A stretch of DNA of 64,000 bases, taken from Cunninghamia lanceolata. Its lineage: Eukaryota > Streptophyta > Pinopsida > Cupressales > Cupressaceae. How positions within the stretch are numbered: position 1 is the stretch's first letter; every line of letters starts with the position of its first letter. The notes under the pieces are model-generated. The model worked only from the letters and a program-made list of their open reading frames with translations. It was not told where the DNA came from and ran no database searches. Where the stretch lies: contig BSBN01000252.1 of NCBI GenBank assembly GCA_027924645.1, positions 4,712,001 through 4,776,000 on the forward strand, written 5' to 3'. Below, piece by piece: positions 45,101-57,164 of the stretch. The position numbers were made by a program, and so were the translations under genes.

Positions 45101-45449
45101 GTTGGTTATGTGCAAGAACCAGTTCCTCTGGGGGGTTTGTGCCAAACAAATTCAGGGCCAGTAACCCTATCTCTGTATGCAGGATAGCAACTTTCCAGAA
45201 ACTATTAAAGATACACATTATTTCTGTTGCCTATAATTTAAATATTATTTGTCTTAGTTTATCATCTCTTGTCAATGTTATAAATGTCATTATTTTGATA
45301 TTCACATTATTTCTTAGGTGATTAATTATTTCTATTGCTTTTATTTATTAATGCTCTAATATGTATGCCCTTACTCATTAAATAAATTGAAACATCTTTA
45401 ATTTTTCTATTGTTGGAGAATAGTTAGGTTACAAGAAGACTTCACACTA
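45101..45449. other. AT-rich stretch, no gene seen
   Basis: No coding potential, terminal repeat or RNA gene recognised between the LTR-like repeat and the LINE remnant. Confidence 0.5.
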
Positions 45450-47240
45450 CATCCCACTAATCTCAAACTCTACATCACTGCTAGATCACCTGGATCTAGA
45501 GGAATACAAAGATCACATCTAGTAAATAAGGTTTCCTGGAACATATCAATAATCCTCTGTCAGAGTTGTTGGACCACGAATCTCTTGCCATGAAAAAATA
45601 TATGATTCCTTTCCAACAAATTATTCCATAAGGTACATGAGGGGCCAATTTCTCAATCTACCTAAAGGAAGAAGGCCTTAGCTAAGGGTCTCCCCATACA
45701 TCTCAAAACTTCAACCAATGAGGATGCATGAACACATGATTGTTTCCAATCCCCCAGCAAAAGTGACAAATCACCCTAGAAAAGGAACATTGGAAAAACA
45801 AATGAGAAGAGTATTCCTCATTTTTACCATAGAGGACACAAATAGATGGACCCTAATATCCTCTCTTGTGCAAATTTTCCAACGTGAGGCACCTATCTCA
45901 AGCCACTAGCCAAAGGGAAAAGTTGCATTTAGGCCAAGTGAACTTATTCCACACATTCCTTCAACAAATAATGCCAATTCCCCATACATCTAGCTATCCA
46001 ACTCATTATAACCTAAGGCAACTAAATACAATCCCTTATGATTAGGGTTTCAAGCTAGGACATTCTTATCCATCAAGGAACCGCAAGCTCTTCCAACAAG
46101 AATCTAAGCTAGCTCTTCACGATCCTTAGTTGAGCCTCCAAATGGCCACTCATGTGGGACCTTCCATCTAAACACCTCAAACTGACCCAAGAATTGAGAA
46201 GATTTGAATGCCTCAACCTGACTCTAGCTAGCATCAAGGAAACTAGAGCATAGAGAGAGCAATTGTGGATACATGAACATGATGGGAGGATATTTGTCTC
46301 AAGAATCAAACTAGAAAAGCACTTTAGAACCTCTATTACAAATTCAAATCAACCCCTACTTAATAAGATTGGTACCCCTTTTAAGAGTTTCCTAGATCAT
46401 AGAACGCTTACAAACAATGCAAAATATTGGAACATCTCCACTCTCCACTCATCCTAGGTACTTTGAGGTAACAATCTTGGCCCAAGATTGATACTGGTTA
46501 ATACACCATCTTTAATAGAGATTTGTAGCTAGAGCATGGCCATTGAGACTAGCTTATTGGAGGCCAAGCCTACCCTCCTAAATCAGTCTACAGATAGACT
46601 CCCACCTTACTAGGCTCCACTTCATTGATTCTAGATTACTAGCCCATAAGAATTGTTTGGAAAGAGCATCAAATTCCTTAATAAAGGTAGAAGGGGTAGC
46701 CTGAACAAAGCACCTATAGATGGGAAGATCTTGGACCACATAGTTCAATAAATCCATTCTCCTAATAGAAGAAAGCCACCTGAAAGTTCAGTGATTGATT
46801 TTCCTTTGAAACTTATCCTACACATTTTGCCAAGTCCCTCTGGGTAGATGTCCATTAGAAAGGGGAACACCAAGGTAAAAAAAGAAGAGATCCAACCTAA
46901 AATCTTAGGATCCAAGAAATCCTAAGTTGAATAAGCTGAGGGGTATTGAAGAAGAAGATGGAGGACTTTTTTTCATTTATCCTTTGCCCTGATGCAACCA
47001 AGTAAATATCCAAAACCCATTTAAAGTTAACTAACTCCCCGACTTTGGCTAAGCCGATCAACACAGTGTCATCAACAAATTGTAAATGGTAGTGAGGAGG
47101 AATACAGTTACCCTAGCTCCATCCTTATATCAATCCTTGTCGCACATGAGAACTAGTAGTTCTTCCCAATCCTTCTACCATAAGAATAAATAAATAGGTG
47201 GACAAAGGACCACCTTGCCAATCACACCCCATTTTTAAAC
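45450..47240 (-). pseudogene. LINE ORF2 remnant (RT and zinc finger)
   Basis: Old L1-type LINE piece. On the minus strand GGPLSTYLFILMVEGLGR (near 47150-47220) is followed by the catalytic FVDD in QFVDDTVLIG (47060-47082), then a long worn RT and thumb region. Near 45730-45860 the zinc-finger part LENLHKRGY...HLFFQCSFS is visible, with the second Cys replaced (ICVLYGKNEE). Stops and frameshifts are dense. No ORF1, endonuclease or RNase H was seen, so both ends are truncated. It is independent of, and much older than, the LINE at 21868-29440. Confidence 0.75.
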
Positions 47241-50200
47241 TTACCATTTTATTTAAAGAGGACAAATAGTTAGTCAATGAAATTAATATGAAGAAAGTAA
47301 TGTTGTGTTAGAAGAGAGAATGCATTGATTTATATTATCTTATATGCAAAGAATAAGTGTCTATGACCTTATTAATTTGCATGAGATTTGATAATGTGAT
47401 GGACTAACTATCATTGTGCGACTAAGGTGGATATAGGAATAGTATCTTTCCCTCTAACATGAGGACAGAGAGTATCACCGTGGAGAGGGTACTAGATTGC
47501 ATGAATATAATTATCCTTGTGCTATCTAGAAACACACACACACTTACATTAGAGGTTAAGTCACTATTGAAATAAGTCTTTATCTATCTGTGGATTAGTC
47601 GTCTCAGTAACATTGTTGAATGTTGTGATATTTTCATACTAAATTAATAAAATTATCTTCTTGTCGATGACTTAGTCTTTTTTGTTGATAATTAGAAAGT
47701 TGGTATACATTTATAAATGTCTTGAGTTGACATGACTAATTGACCAAACAAGTAAAACCTTATCGTCAAGATCAAAGTCAGTTTTACTAAACTTCAACGT
47801 TAATAATTATGCTCATAAATAGCATAATTGAAGTATTCAAAAAGAATGCAATAGTGGCATTTAAATAATATATATATTAACTTTTATAGTTTTATTTATT
47901 TAATAATTATGATGTGTTTAAATTAAAAAATCTTCATAAAGTTAAGATGGTTAAGTTTTGAAAGACTCCCATAATATTGTCCCCTAAATGCTACGAGGAT
48001 TGGGAGGGAGTAATAGCTCCATAACTCCTACTTTTGAGCTCTCAAGACCACGCATGGCTGAGAGAAGGTAGGGAATAGTTAATTCAACTACTTTGTTTGT
48101 AACTGATAGGGAGTATGTTTTAATAGTAGAGATTAGAAAGAAAAGGATATCTCTATCAGATCGACAGATTAGAGAGGATAGAAGGAGCTTGAAGAATGTA
48201 GATCAACTACATAATAAGTGACAAGTATGTCAATAATAGTATTGTTTAGATGATAATAAATTTATTCTATGTATTTGTATACTGTATTTGTGTATGTCAA
48301 GAGGGCGTAGACATTAAAGGAAATAATGATAATTCTGTGGCAAAATGAAGCCTTTGTACATATTAACAAGTAAATATATTGGTAACAGGATACCATTCAT
48401 ATGACATTTGATTGAGGTTATTGTTGTGATGCTCACAAATATGCCCCATTTTACCTCTTAGCAAAATGAGGACCCCTACTGTGGTTGTTGCTTGTTTCTT
48501 GTGTGTGGTCTTGATGGGTGGTAAAGGGAAAAGAGGTAAGGGTTACAAACCATGTTGAAAATTGAAGGGATTTAGCATTAAGTGCCAGAAAGGAATAGAG
48601 GTGAATTCTTTGTAAAAAATGAATAAGGGTTGTTTTTTGAACCAGTAAAAAATTCCCAATATTCTGTAAGATATGTGTGTTTTTGGTCAAATGCATTATA
48701 GAAGGGTTTGTATGTTCCATATACAAAGTCATTTATATGTGGAGTCATCATATAAGTCACATCGGGTATAGTTGGGTTTGTGTATCGTGGTAGTTTGTAT
48801 GCATATACTTAGTGTTTTTTATTATCTGTATACAAGTCAGACCCGATACATTTTCATAAATAGAGTGAATAAACCTTTAAGTCCACAGTGTATCTTGATT
48901 TGTATGTTTGTTTAAAAAAAGAGATATACAAAGCAATATACAAGGTGATATACATTCATGGACCCAAGTAGGATATAAAATATAGTTTTATTAAGATGAG
49001 AAAAGGATACGTTCCGTAGTTTGTATGTTTATATGTTTCGGGCTTGCATCTTTTGCATACATACAAGTGTAGATTTCGAAGGATAATTAAATTGAATCTA
49101 AGCAATGCATTGTATCTTAACGTTATGGAAAATATGCATTCACTTAAATATACATGTATGGATCTGAAAAGATTATGTAGTACAGCTAAGAAAAATGAAA
49201 ATCCAAAATGGTTATATAAAAGTTTGCATGTATGGAAGGTTGTATCTAAATGTAGATGAAAGTATTGTATATTGAGAAGATACAAGTGGGCAAGTAAAGC
49301 GGGTCCCATAGTTGTATCTCGTGGTTGTATGGTGTATAGACAGATGGATATATAAGAGCATATACAAGCTGATATACAAGCGGAGATGTAAAGAAATGAA
49401 AAGGTAAGTGCGGATTTCAAAAGAAATAAAATAAGGTTATTCCTTTGTATGTTTGTGTGATTGTATGTTAATGACATACAACCCCGATATACAAAGAAAT
49501 AAAAGACACCATCAGGAATCAATAGGTAAAAAGGGTTTGTATGGGTTGCACTTGTATAATTTATTTGTATTTATCTTACATACATTGCAACATACAAACA
49601 AAAGATACAAAGTTGGACATAATGAATATGGTAACATTGTTTATAATCCGTTGCATTTATGATTGTTTATTGAAAGGATACAAAGTGATATACAAGGAAA
49701 CATAAGGAAGCACAATGTATTCAAGGAATAGACTAACAGACAGAATGTTTAAAATTAAAGCATTGAAGTAGAAGCCGAAGCCATATGTGCATTAATGGCT
49801 GCAATTAATGTTGAACTAACACTGGAATGACAGAATTTAACATGTTAGGGTAAATAAAGGGTTGTTTTTTCTTTCAGAATTGCATTGTTAAAACTAAAAT
49901 TGTAGAAAGAAGAACTATTGCATAAATTGAATGGAAAATTCATCATGAGATGAAATTTCAGAAATGGGAATAGATCAGAAAAATGGTAAAGTGAGTCAAT
50001 GGTTGTAAGGTTGAGATGTCAAGAATACAGATATTTATCTTGAATGTCGTTACAATTCAGTTAATTGAAAATGCAAAATGATTATCAGTAATTTCATTTT
50101 AAAATGCAAGCAAATGTTAAATTATTATTTTTGATAATACATTAGCTGGTTTGGGTTAAATAATATGAAAGTCAAAAATGGAAAAGACAAAAGGGGTTAG

Positions 50201-50284
50201 GGTAAATGTAAAAATAGAAAATTCATAGTAGAACCCTTGGTAAATGGAGTAAAAATGACAAGTTAAAAAATGCATTTTTACAGG
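47241..50284. other. AT-rich stretch with recurrent TATACAA/TTGTATG words
   Basis: No recognised gene. From about 48820 to 49740 the words GATATACAA(G/A), GATACAA and TTTGTATG recur many times on both strands in irregular spacing. A 188-codon open frame on the minus strand (48956-49522) is made largely of these words and is Phe/Leu/Tyr-rich, so I take it as chance. The stretch directly precedes the accessory ORF at 50285 and could be part of a long untranslated or LTR region. Confidence 0.45.
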
Positions 50285-51093
50285 ATGACCCCAAAACAGA
50301 GGAAGATGGATATAGGGGGTGAGGAAAAGGTAAAAATGGAAAGAAATTATGGCAAAGAAATAGAGAAGGAAGAGCTACCAATACATAGAGGTTACCCCTC
50401 ACTAATCAGTACAAGCGGAGTAGGAACAGACACCAGCATAGGAAATTATGATGATGAGGATGTTTTGCAGAAGATTACCACAATAGATACTACACCTAAC
50501 ATGAGGTGTGTATGGGAAAGAAGATTATACAGAGCTGTAGGTTTCCCACTAGCTATGGAGGCTAAGGACCTATGTCTGGATTGTATACACCTATATGACT
50601 TAGATACCAGGAGGGTAATACACCAGGATAGGGTCATTGCAGACTTATCTATGGAAGGGATCGCAAGAACATTTGGCTTGGAAATACAAGAAAAAATGGT
50701 AGACATTGACATAGACCCATACAATGAAGACTTCAATAATAATGAGAGGGATTGTAGAAGCGGGATCTTCTACAATTGGTATAATGCATAAAATAAACCC
50801 AAGGCCATAGCAAGAGTACATAAAAACCTACAAAGAATAGATTTCAAAGAAGAGATACATTTAATGATAACAATGTTAAGCAGACTGGTAAGTTTAAGGG
50901 ATGCCACCAAATTTGAACCTTGGATGTTCATTGTTATCCAATTCATGAGGGAGGTGAAAAAGGAACAAGGACAAATTCACTGGGCTAAGGCTATTAGTAC
51001 AGCTATATGGAAACATGCAATGCTAAGAAAACAAAAGATGATGCCTTTCTATTTGTCCTCGTATGTATTATACTTATGTGCATCAATGATTCA

Positions 51094-51136
<43 letters not shown>

Positions 51137-54100
51137 GATTGAGAGAGTTGGGACATTAGGGAATGGCCCAGATCAAAAGCTTGTATATGACCATTATCCA
51201 AATCTATAGGAGGATAATGCATTAAGAAAGTATGCTTTAGTGAATGATGTATTTTATACATACATGGTAAGGGTTTTGAGAGAAGAACAAGATAAGAGAT
51301 TATCTACAGATGCAAAAGATACAATTGGTTTGCATAGTACTTGGTACATACAATTCCAAAATTTCACATATATTAGAATTGAAGGTTTTGAAGGAAAACC
51401 TTTTATGCTACCTAGGTATCCTTCCAAAAAGTTGATTGTATTAGAATTCTCAAGGCAAAACTTGAATGCTTTTAAAATGTATAAAAAGAAGTATAGCAGA
51501 GGGAATCTTAAGCTCCCTTGGGCAATTGGTAGGTATTCTTGTTACAATGAAGAAGTGGCTGGCTAATCAGAGAAAGAGCTAAGGTATTATGGATTTGAGG
51601 AATTTGAGTTAGCAAGGAGGTTTGATCCTTTTCATAGGATCCAAAATACTATTGATTCTAAGTTTAAACATCAAGTACACATTGAGGACTACTGTTCAAA
51701 CTGCAAGAATGACAGAGAAGTGAGAAAGAGAGCTCACAAAAGACTAATAGTAGAGCAAATGAGGTCCATGGGGGAAATCTATGTACCCCTGGAAGTTAAA
51801 GATGATGGTAATTTATTGTACCACAATTATGAAAGTGCTAGGCTTGCTCCTATTGGAGAGCCTGATTGGTCACAACCATGGAGTACATCTTTGAACGCAT
51901 TGTCCAAACCTATCATTTTGTTTTCTAAAACATGGTTGAAGGATAGAATTGAATAGCATAAAGCTGAAGGGGTGGAGCCCACATTTCCAAAGAAGGGTAA
52001 GAAGAGGATGAGGGAGCATCAAGATGAGCTCCAGTGTTTCTATGAGAAAAAGAGGAAAATTGTGGAGGCAAAATTATGGAGAAAGACAAAAATGCCACTC
52101 TAATGGATCCATATGCATTAGGGGTGACAATGGAAGTATCATCGGGCACATTTGTAGAAGAAAAATCATTAGACCATGATATTAGTGCAGAATAGGCACA
52201 TGCTGCTAAAGAGTTGATAGGACAGAAAATAATGAAATCCATAGCAGTAGAAACATCTAAAGGAGAAACATCAAAACAAGGGGATGTTATAGGTACACCA
52301 CAAATAGGAACTAAATTGAGTGGCATCACTATTGAGACCACATCAGAAGAAAGGAGACAAACGTATGCAAAAGTTAAAACAGAATTGGCTAAAGAAAAGC
52401 TATATGGGTCAAAAGTACATGAAGCCAAAAAAGTAACAGAGACTGTTAACGTTGAGGATGATAGTGGGATCAAGGAGGTAAGTCTCAAGGCAAGAAAAGA
52501 AACTGGTAGGGATGAGGAGCAATCCAATGAATACTCAGGTGAAGAAGAGGAACAAGATACTCAAGATTACATAGAATTCGAACAAAGCCCAAGGTATGAA
52601 GAAGAGAATGTACAGGAAGGAGTGGAAACAATGAATCCGTTTGGTACACTAGTACATCCAAAAACCATAAAGGATGTGCAAGATGTAGCACATTAGATAG
52701 AAGAATATGAAAGGGAAGATACACCTAAAAAAGCAGTGAAGGAAACACATGCCCAGGATGAGGAAGAAATAAAAATTAGTGCTTCTAGTGTAGATGTGTT
52801 AAATATTTTGAACATTTATGGAGAACACAGCGAAGAGGAAAAGAATATGGAAAATAAGGATGAACAAGAAAAAGATACAAGGGAATCTAACGAGACTATA
52901 GGTTCACCTTCACATGTAGAATAAATTGACATGCTTGAAAAGGTACAAGAGAAAGTTGAAATAGCAAGGAAGGCAATGGAAATAACAGATAAGCCTGAAA
53001 GCAAAGGGAACATAGAGAATACTGATGAGGTAATTTTGAACCTAAGAAGCAAACTGAGGGTGAAGGTATGGTAAATATGGAGCAAGAAAATAAAGAAGAA
53101 GAAGAAGAAAAGGAGCCGTCAGAGAAAGAAAATCCAAAGGAAGAGGATGAGGATGGAGGAGATACAGAAATTGAAGAGGATAATAATGAGGGTGAATCTA
53201 AACAATAGCATGATCCAGTCATCCCAGAACAAGCCCCTCAACAACAACCTCCTCCACAGAAACAACAACAACAAGAACAAGGGGAAATAGAGAAGCCTCA
53301 ACAAGAGGTAATTAATGAAGAAAAAGCTACAGAAACTGCAAAAGAGGCTCCGGCCTGGTTGGGTTCAAAAGTTAGGAGGGAAAAGGTGGAGGTACAATTA
53401 GTACCTATAGATATCAAGAGTTTTTTGGGTGGTGCAACACCATGGAAAGAAAAGAAGAAGGCTAGAACAATGTTAGCAATAAAAAGGGGTCCTGATGGAT
53501 CTAGAATGCTGGATTTGGCCATACCATAGAAAGATAAATCCAAAGGAGAAATAACAATAGAGAACTAAAAAATACTTAATTTTGACTTGGGCCACATGAC
53601 AAGAGAGCAACATATAAATGAGTGGGAAGATATGCACCAAGCTACTGTAGAAATGCTAAGGAAGGACAAAGATAAACATGAATATTTGAAAGGACACGTT
53701 GTCCAACTACAGTAGTTCATTAGAGGGATATTTGATCCCAATACTACAATGCCAGAGTTACCCAGTGAAATAGTAGTATTGTCAAAAGATGAAGTAAAAG
53801 ATATGGAGAATAAAAGGCTTGAGACCAATATTTTTGAAGAGTATTTCAGATAATTCATGCAAAAGGGAGAAGAGGTGACCAAGCAAGTAGTGACAGGTTG
53901 GGAAATGGCTGCAATAGAGAAGAATAAATGCAACATGCTTCTACATAATTGTCAATTTAGAAGGGAAGAATGCAAGTTTGAATTGACGCAGCTGGAAGAA
54001 ATTGAAGAAAGGGCAGATGAATTAATAAATGAAGGAGTCATTACTCCTCCTATGGAAAATCAAGTACCACAGGCTAGGTTAGAATTAAAGTTTGAAGATG

Positions 54101-54459
54101 ACAGTCTCAAAAGATGTATCATAGCTACTCAGGATTTAGAGGAGAAAGCAGATAAAATGATCAGGTTGCATATGAAGATAATTGAGAAACTCATTGACCA
54201 TGAATGCTTGGACATACCAGCATATGAACTACAAAAGGCATTAAAAGAGTATAAAGCTATTTTTGCACCATGTTTGGGGAACCTAACAGCTTATTTGAGT
54301 AAAGAAATGATTGATTCAATAATGGAAACAAGTGCCAAAATAAAGAAGTATAAAAAAAAGGTTGAAGGTTTGAGTAAGGAAGAGAAGAAATTGAAGGAAG
54401 GAGTCAGAATACAGGAATATATATGGACAAGAAGTCCAGAGGGAATCACACTTTCATAG
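50285..54459 (+). pseudogene. Accessory ORF (copy 2), unknown function
   Basis: About 1,390 codons in three frames, with breaks at a (TA)n tract near 51100-51240, near 52080 and near 53040, and few stops. The N-terminal part has RRVIHQDRVIADLSMEGIAR then TFGLEIQEKM, followed by IHWAKAISTAIWKHAMLRK and MMPFYLSSYVLYLCA; the copy at 33054-36745 has corresponding blocks (ISPKAIRDMLGL; ISQAIVE...PFSYSTYLFHLIL). Then ...RFDPFHRIQNTIDSKF... and CSNCKNDREVRKRAHKR. The middle (52100-53530) is Glu/Lys-rich and low-complexity, with a Gln/Pro run (QAPQQQPPPQKQQQQ). The C-terminal part (53857-54459) is helical: EEIEERADELINEGV, DLEEKADKMIRLHMKIIEKL, KIKKYKKKVEGLSKEEKK. A TTTTTACAG just before the ATG resembles a splice acceptor. 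An LTR follows on the same strand. Function unknown. Confidence 0.6.
51096..51134. repeat. (TA)n microsatellite inside the accessory ORF
   Basis: Pure (AT)n of about 39 bases that interrupts the ORF and coincides with its first frame change. Confidence 0.95.
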
Positions 54460-54464
54460 AAGGT

Positions 54465-55710
54465 GTAACAAATAATTTAAAGATATATCCGAAGGAGTAG
54501 TAAAGTATCAAAATGGGCAAATAATGCTAAGGAAGAAATTAAGTGAGGGGTATCAGTGAGCAAAGTCAACAAATTAGAAGTGGTCAGTAGGTATCTTGTT
54601 TTGAAAAGATTCCAATGGCATCCTTTGAGGCAAGTAAAGATACCACGAAGATATTTTGGGAAACGGTTAGCAATGAATGCACACCCTTGATCAAGAAAGT
54701 TTGAATAGTGACCATAGATTAAGTTTGGTAGCTGTAGCAGTATGAAGCTTCAAATTCTATATAAGAATCTCTACTACTTGTATAATTTTTTACACAGGGA
54801 TTTTAGAATGGTAGCTTGCACTTGTAATTTGTCTAAATATTTTGGAATAGAGAGGTATTTCTTTTAGTTTAGAAGAGGAAGTCACCTGTGTCTACATTAA
54901 GAAATACGAAGAATGTTTGGTTTCCTTATTGTATCTATAAAAATGTATGTAAGTTTTCTAGCAATTTGATTAATGAAACAAAAGGTCATTCATACATTGT
55001 AAATTCTATATGACTTTATGCTTTGAATATAAGTAAACTTAGAATTTTGCATCTATTACAACATGTTTTCTGACTCTTATTGGTATTTGAAGTAATATCC
55101 TTTGAAAGCTTGCAATATCTGATGTATGTTCATGAAAATACTCAGGACTTTACATTTGAAGATTTAGTTATGTTGATTTGATTGATTTACTATATTTCTT
55201 AAAGGCATGAGTAATAGAGCATTTAGATCCTGTAGTGAAATGATACTCAACTCAATTTCTCTAAACTTTTCTCCAAACATTTTAAATAATTATCTTAAAC
55301 ACAGAAATCTTAAGAAAATTGTCTTGCATTTGAATGAAGCATGAGGAATTATATTGATATTTGACAATTTTCATATCAATCTAAAAGGCAAAGTTTGTTT
55401 TACTATAAATCATACAAATCTTTGTGATACAGTAGTGAGTTTATGCAAAGGAATGAATAATTTGTCAATATTTGCAACAATTTGCATAATTTGAGTCCTG
55501 TAAGTCACAGATTATCTTAAATCAAGTAAGGCCCCTTGAATATTATAGTTTCACATTAACCTACTAAATTGTCCACAAGGTCAAGACCTGACCATATAGA
55601 AACTTGGGATTAAGAACTCTTAGTTGATTTCTTAATATCTTTCAAGATAGTTTAGGTTCATTTTGTAAATTTTAACTTTTGTTATGAATGTGTAAAAACA
55701 ATTATCAACA
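54465..55710 (+). repeat. LTR of Tat-like element (first copy)
   Basis: The part from 54792 to 55710 is repeated at 57165-58082 with few differences. It ends ATTATCAACA, then ATTTTGGCAC, a primer-like site. A TATA box TATATAAG lies at 54758-54765, so R should begin near 54790. The 5' limit is not fixed; TGTAAC at 54471 or a start nearer 54550 are possible. It lies 3' of the accessory ORF and 5' of a gag, so it is shared between two element parts. Confidence 0.75.
54758..54765 (+). promoter_or_regulatory. TATA box of the LTR
   Basis: TATATAAG in TTCTATATAAGAATC, 27-34 bases before the point where homology to the second LTR begins. Confidence 0.65.
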
Positions 55711-55778
55711 ATTTTGGCACTAAAAGGAGGGCCTGATTTAGGTTGAAATAGGATTTGAGCAAAGCTAGCTCACAATAA

Positions 55779-57164
55779 AGGTTGAGTGACTAGGTCTAGA
55801 TCTAGTTTCAGAAGACATCTTTGTGCAATTACCTGATAGAAGACAGTATAAAGGTTCTTTGATTTGGAATCCTAGAATATCACATGTAGGAGGTTCATCT
55901 GGAACGCCTCCTAGATCACCTTTCAATATACATAATATCGTAAGTCCTGATAGTCCTTCATTTAGATCTCTAAATCTCAGTTCAGAATCTCCTAGAGGTC
56001 CAAGTCCTCCTAGAGGTTCCAGTCCTCCCTTAAATACAGGTCCACCTAGAGTTCCAAGCCCACCACGTGGTCCTGCAATGGCATATTTCAATGTCAATTC
56101 TCCTATAACATTCAATGATTATCATGAGATGCCAAACAATCCTGAAAAGATATGTCCTAAATATCAATTGCATCAAGATCTAGAAGATCACATTAGGATA
56201 TTCAAGGAGGCATGTTTTAGAGCCAAGTTAGAATATGAGGATGTTATGTGTAGGTTGTTTCCTTACACCTTTAATGAACAGGCTTCTAACTGGTATGTCA
56301 ATTTTCCCAATGGTTATATTTCTTCTTGGGCACTTATGGAAGAGGCATTTTTGTCTTGGTTTAGGGGACCAGTCGATCCTTCTACCTTGTATCCTAAATT
56401 GGCTGCAATTAAAAGAGGTGAAGGAGAGCTGATTGATAGCTTCAATGATAGGTTCCAAAAGGCTTACTCTAGGCTAGTTGCTCCTTATACAATAACTCCA
56501 AATGCATTATTAGCAATGTATTATGTTGCTCTCAATCCAATGACTGCTATGTTTGTTAAAAGAAAAGTTGATATAGATACTATATCCAAAGCTTACAAAG
56601 AAGCAGCTGTAGTAAACCAAGAAATGAGAAAAACAACCTATAGTCCTTTTCTTAATGGATGAAACCCTGGGATGCAAAGTCAAGCACAACCTTGGACTGG
56701 AGTTCCTATACATCATACTCCACTGTTGAATCCAATTCCTACATACACACCTATGTATAATCCTTCCCCAATCCAGACTATAGTTCCCTATAACGGTAAT
56801 AGTACCAATAACAATCAAAATAATGGTTAGTCTTTCTTCCAGTCTCCTCAGGATACATTTGTGGCAAAGGCACAAGAGGATAGGGAAGAGATCAAAGAAA
56901 TTACTACACACTTGAGAAGATTGACCACTGAAATGACACAACTAAGAAATAAAAATTTCTATGGTAGAAATAATCAAGGGTACAGTCAAAACCATAACCA
57001 AAATTATAACCAGGGTCAAGGTTCAAATCAAAACTAGAATTATAATTAGAGTCAAAGTCATAATTAGGGATAGACAATGCAAAACAAAGGACATGCTATA
57101 GATAATAGGGCTTGCAGTAGTAACAATAGAAATCAGAATCAACCAAAGCTATCTAAGACATGGA
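55779..57164 (+). pseudogene. Tat-like gag, no pol
   Basis: Capsid precursor without its ATG: the frame is open from 55779 after a stop and the first in-frame codons show no start. After a proline/serine-rich segment (RGPSPPRGSSPP) the capsid fold reads DHIRIFKEACFRAKLEYEDV, FNEQASNWYVNFPNG, MEEAFLSWFRG and KRGEGELIDSFNDRFQKAYS (56170-56460). A long Asn/Gln-rich tail follows (NNNQNNG, NHNQNYNQGQ), with several stops, up to the second LTR at 57165. No zinc knuckle, protease or RT is present; the element lost everything after gag. It is related in layout to the gag at 42430-43060. Confidence 0.8.

Noticed and set aside
48956..49522. 188-codon minus-strand frame rich in Phe, Leu and Tyr, looking like a membrane protein
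   Set aside because: Its sequence is made of recurring TATACAA/TTGTATG words, and hydrophobic residues follow from AT-rich codons. No family resemblance.
51925..53936. Series of Ser/Leu-rich minus-strand frames opposite the second accessory ORF
   Set aside because: They are antisense to Glu/Lys-rich coding sequence, which yields Ser/Leu/Phe on the other strand.
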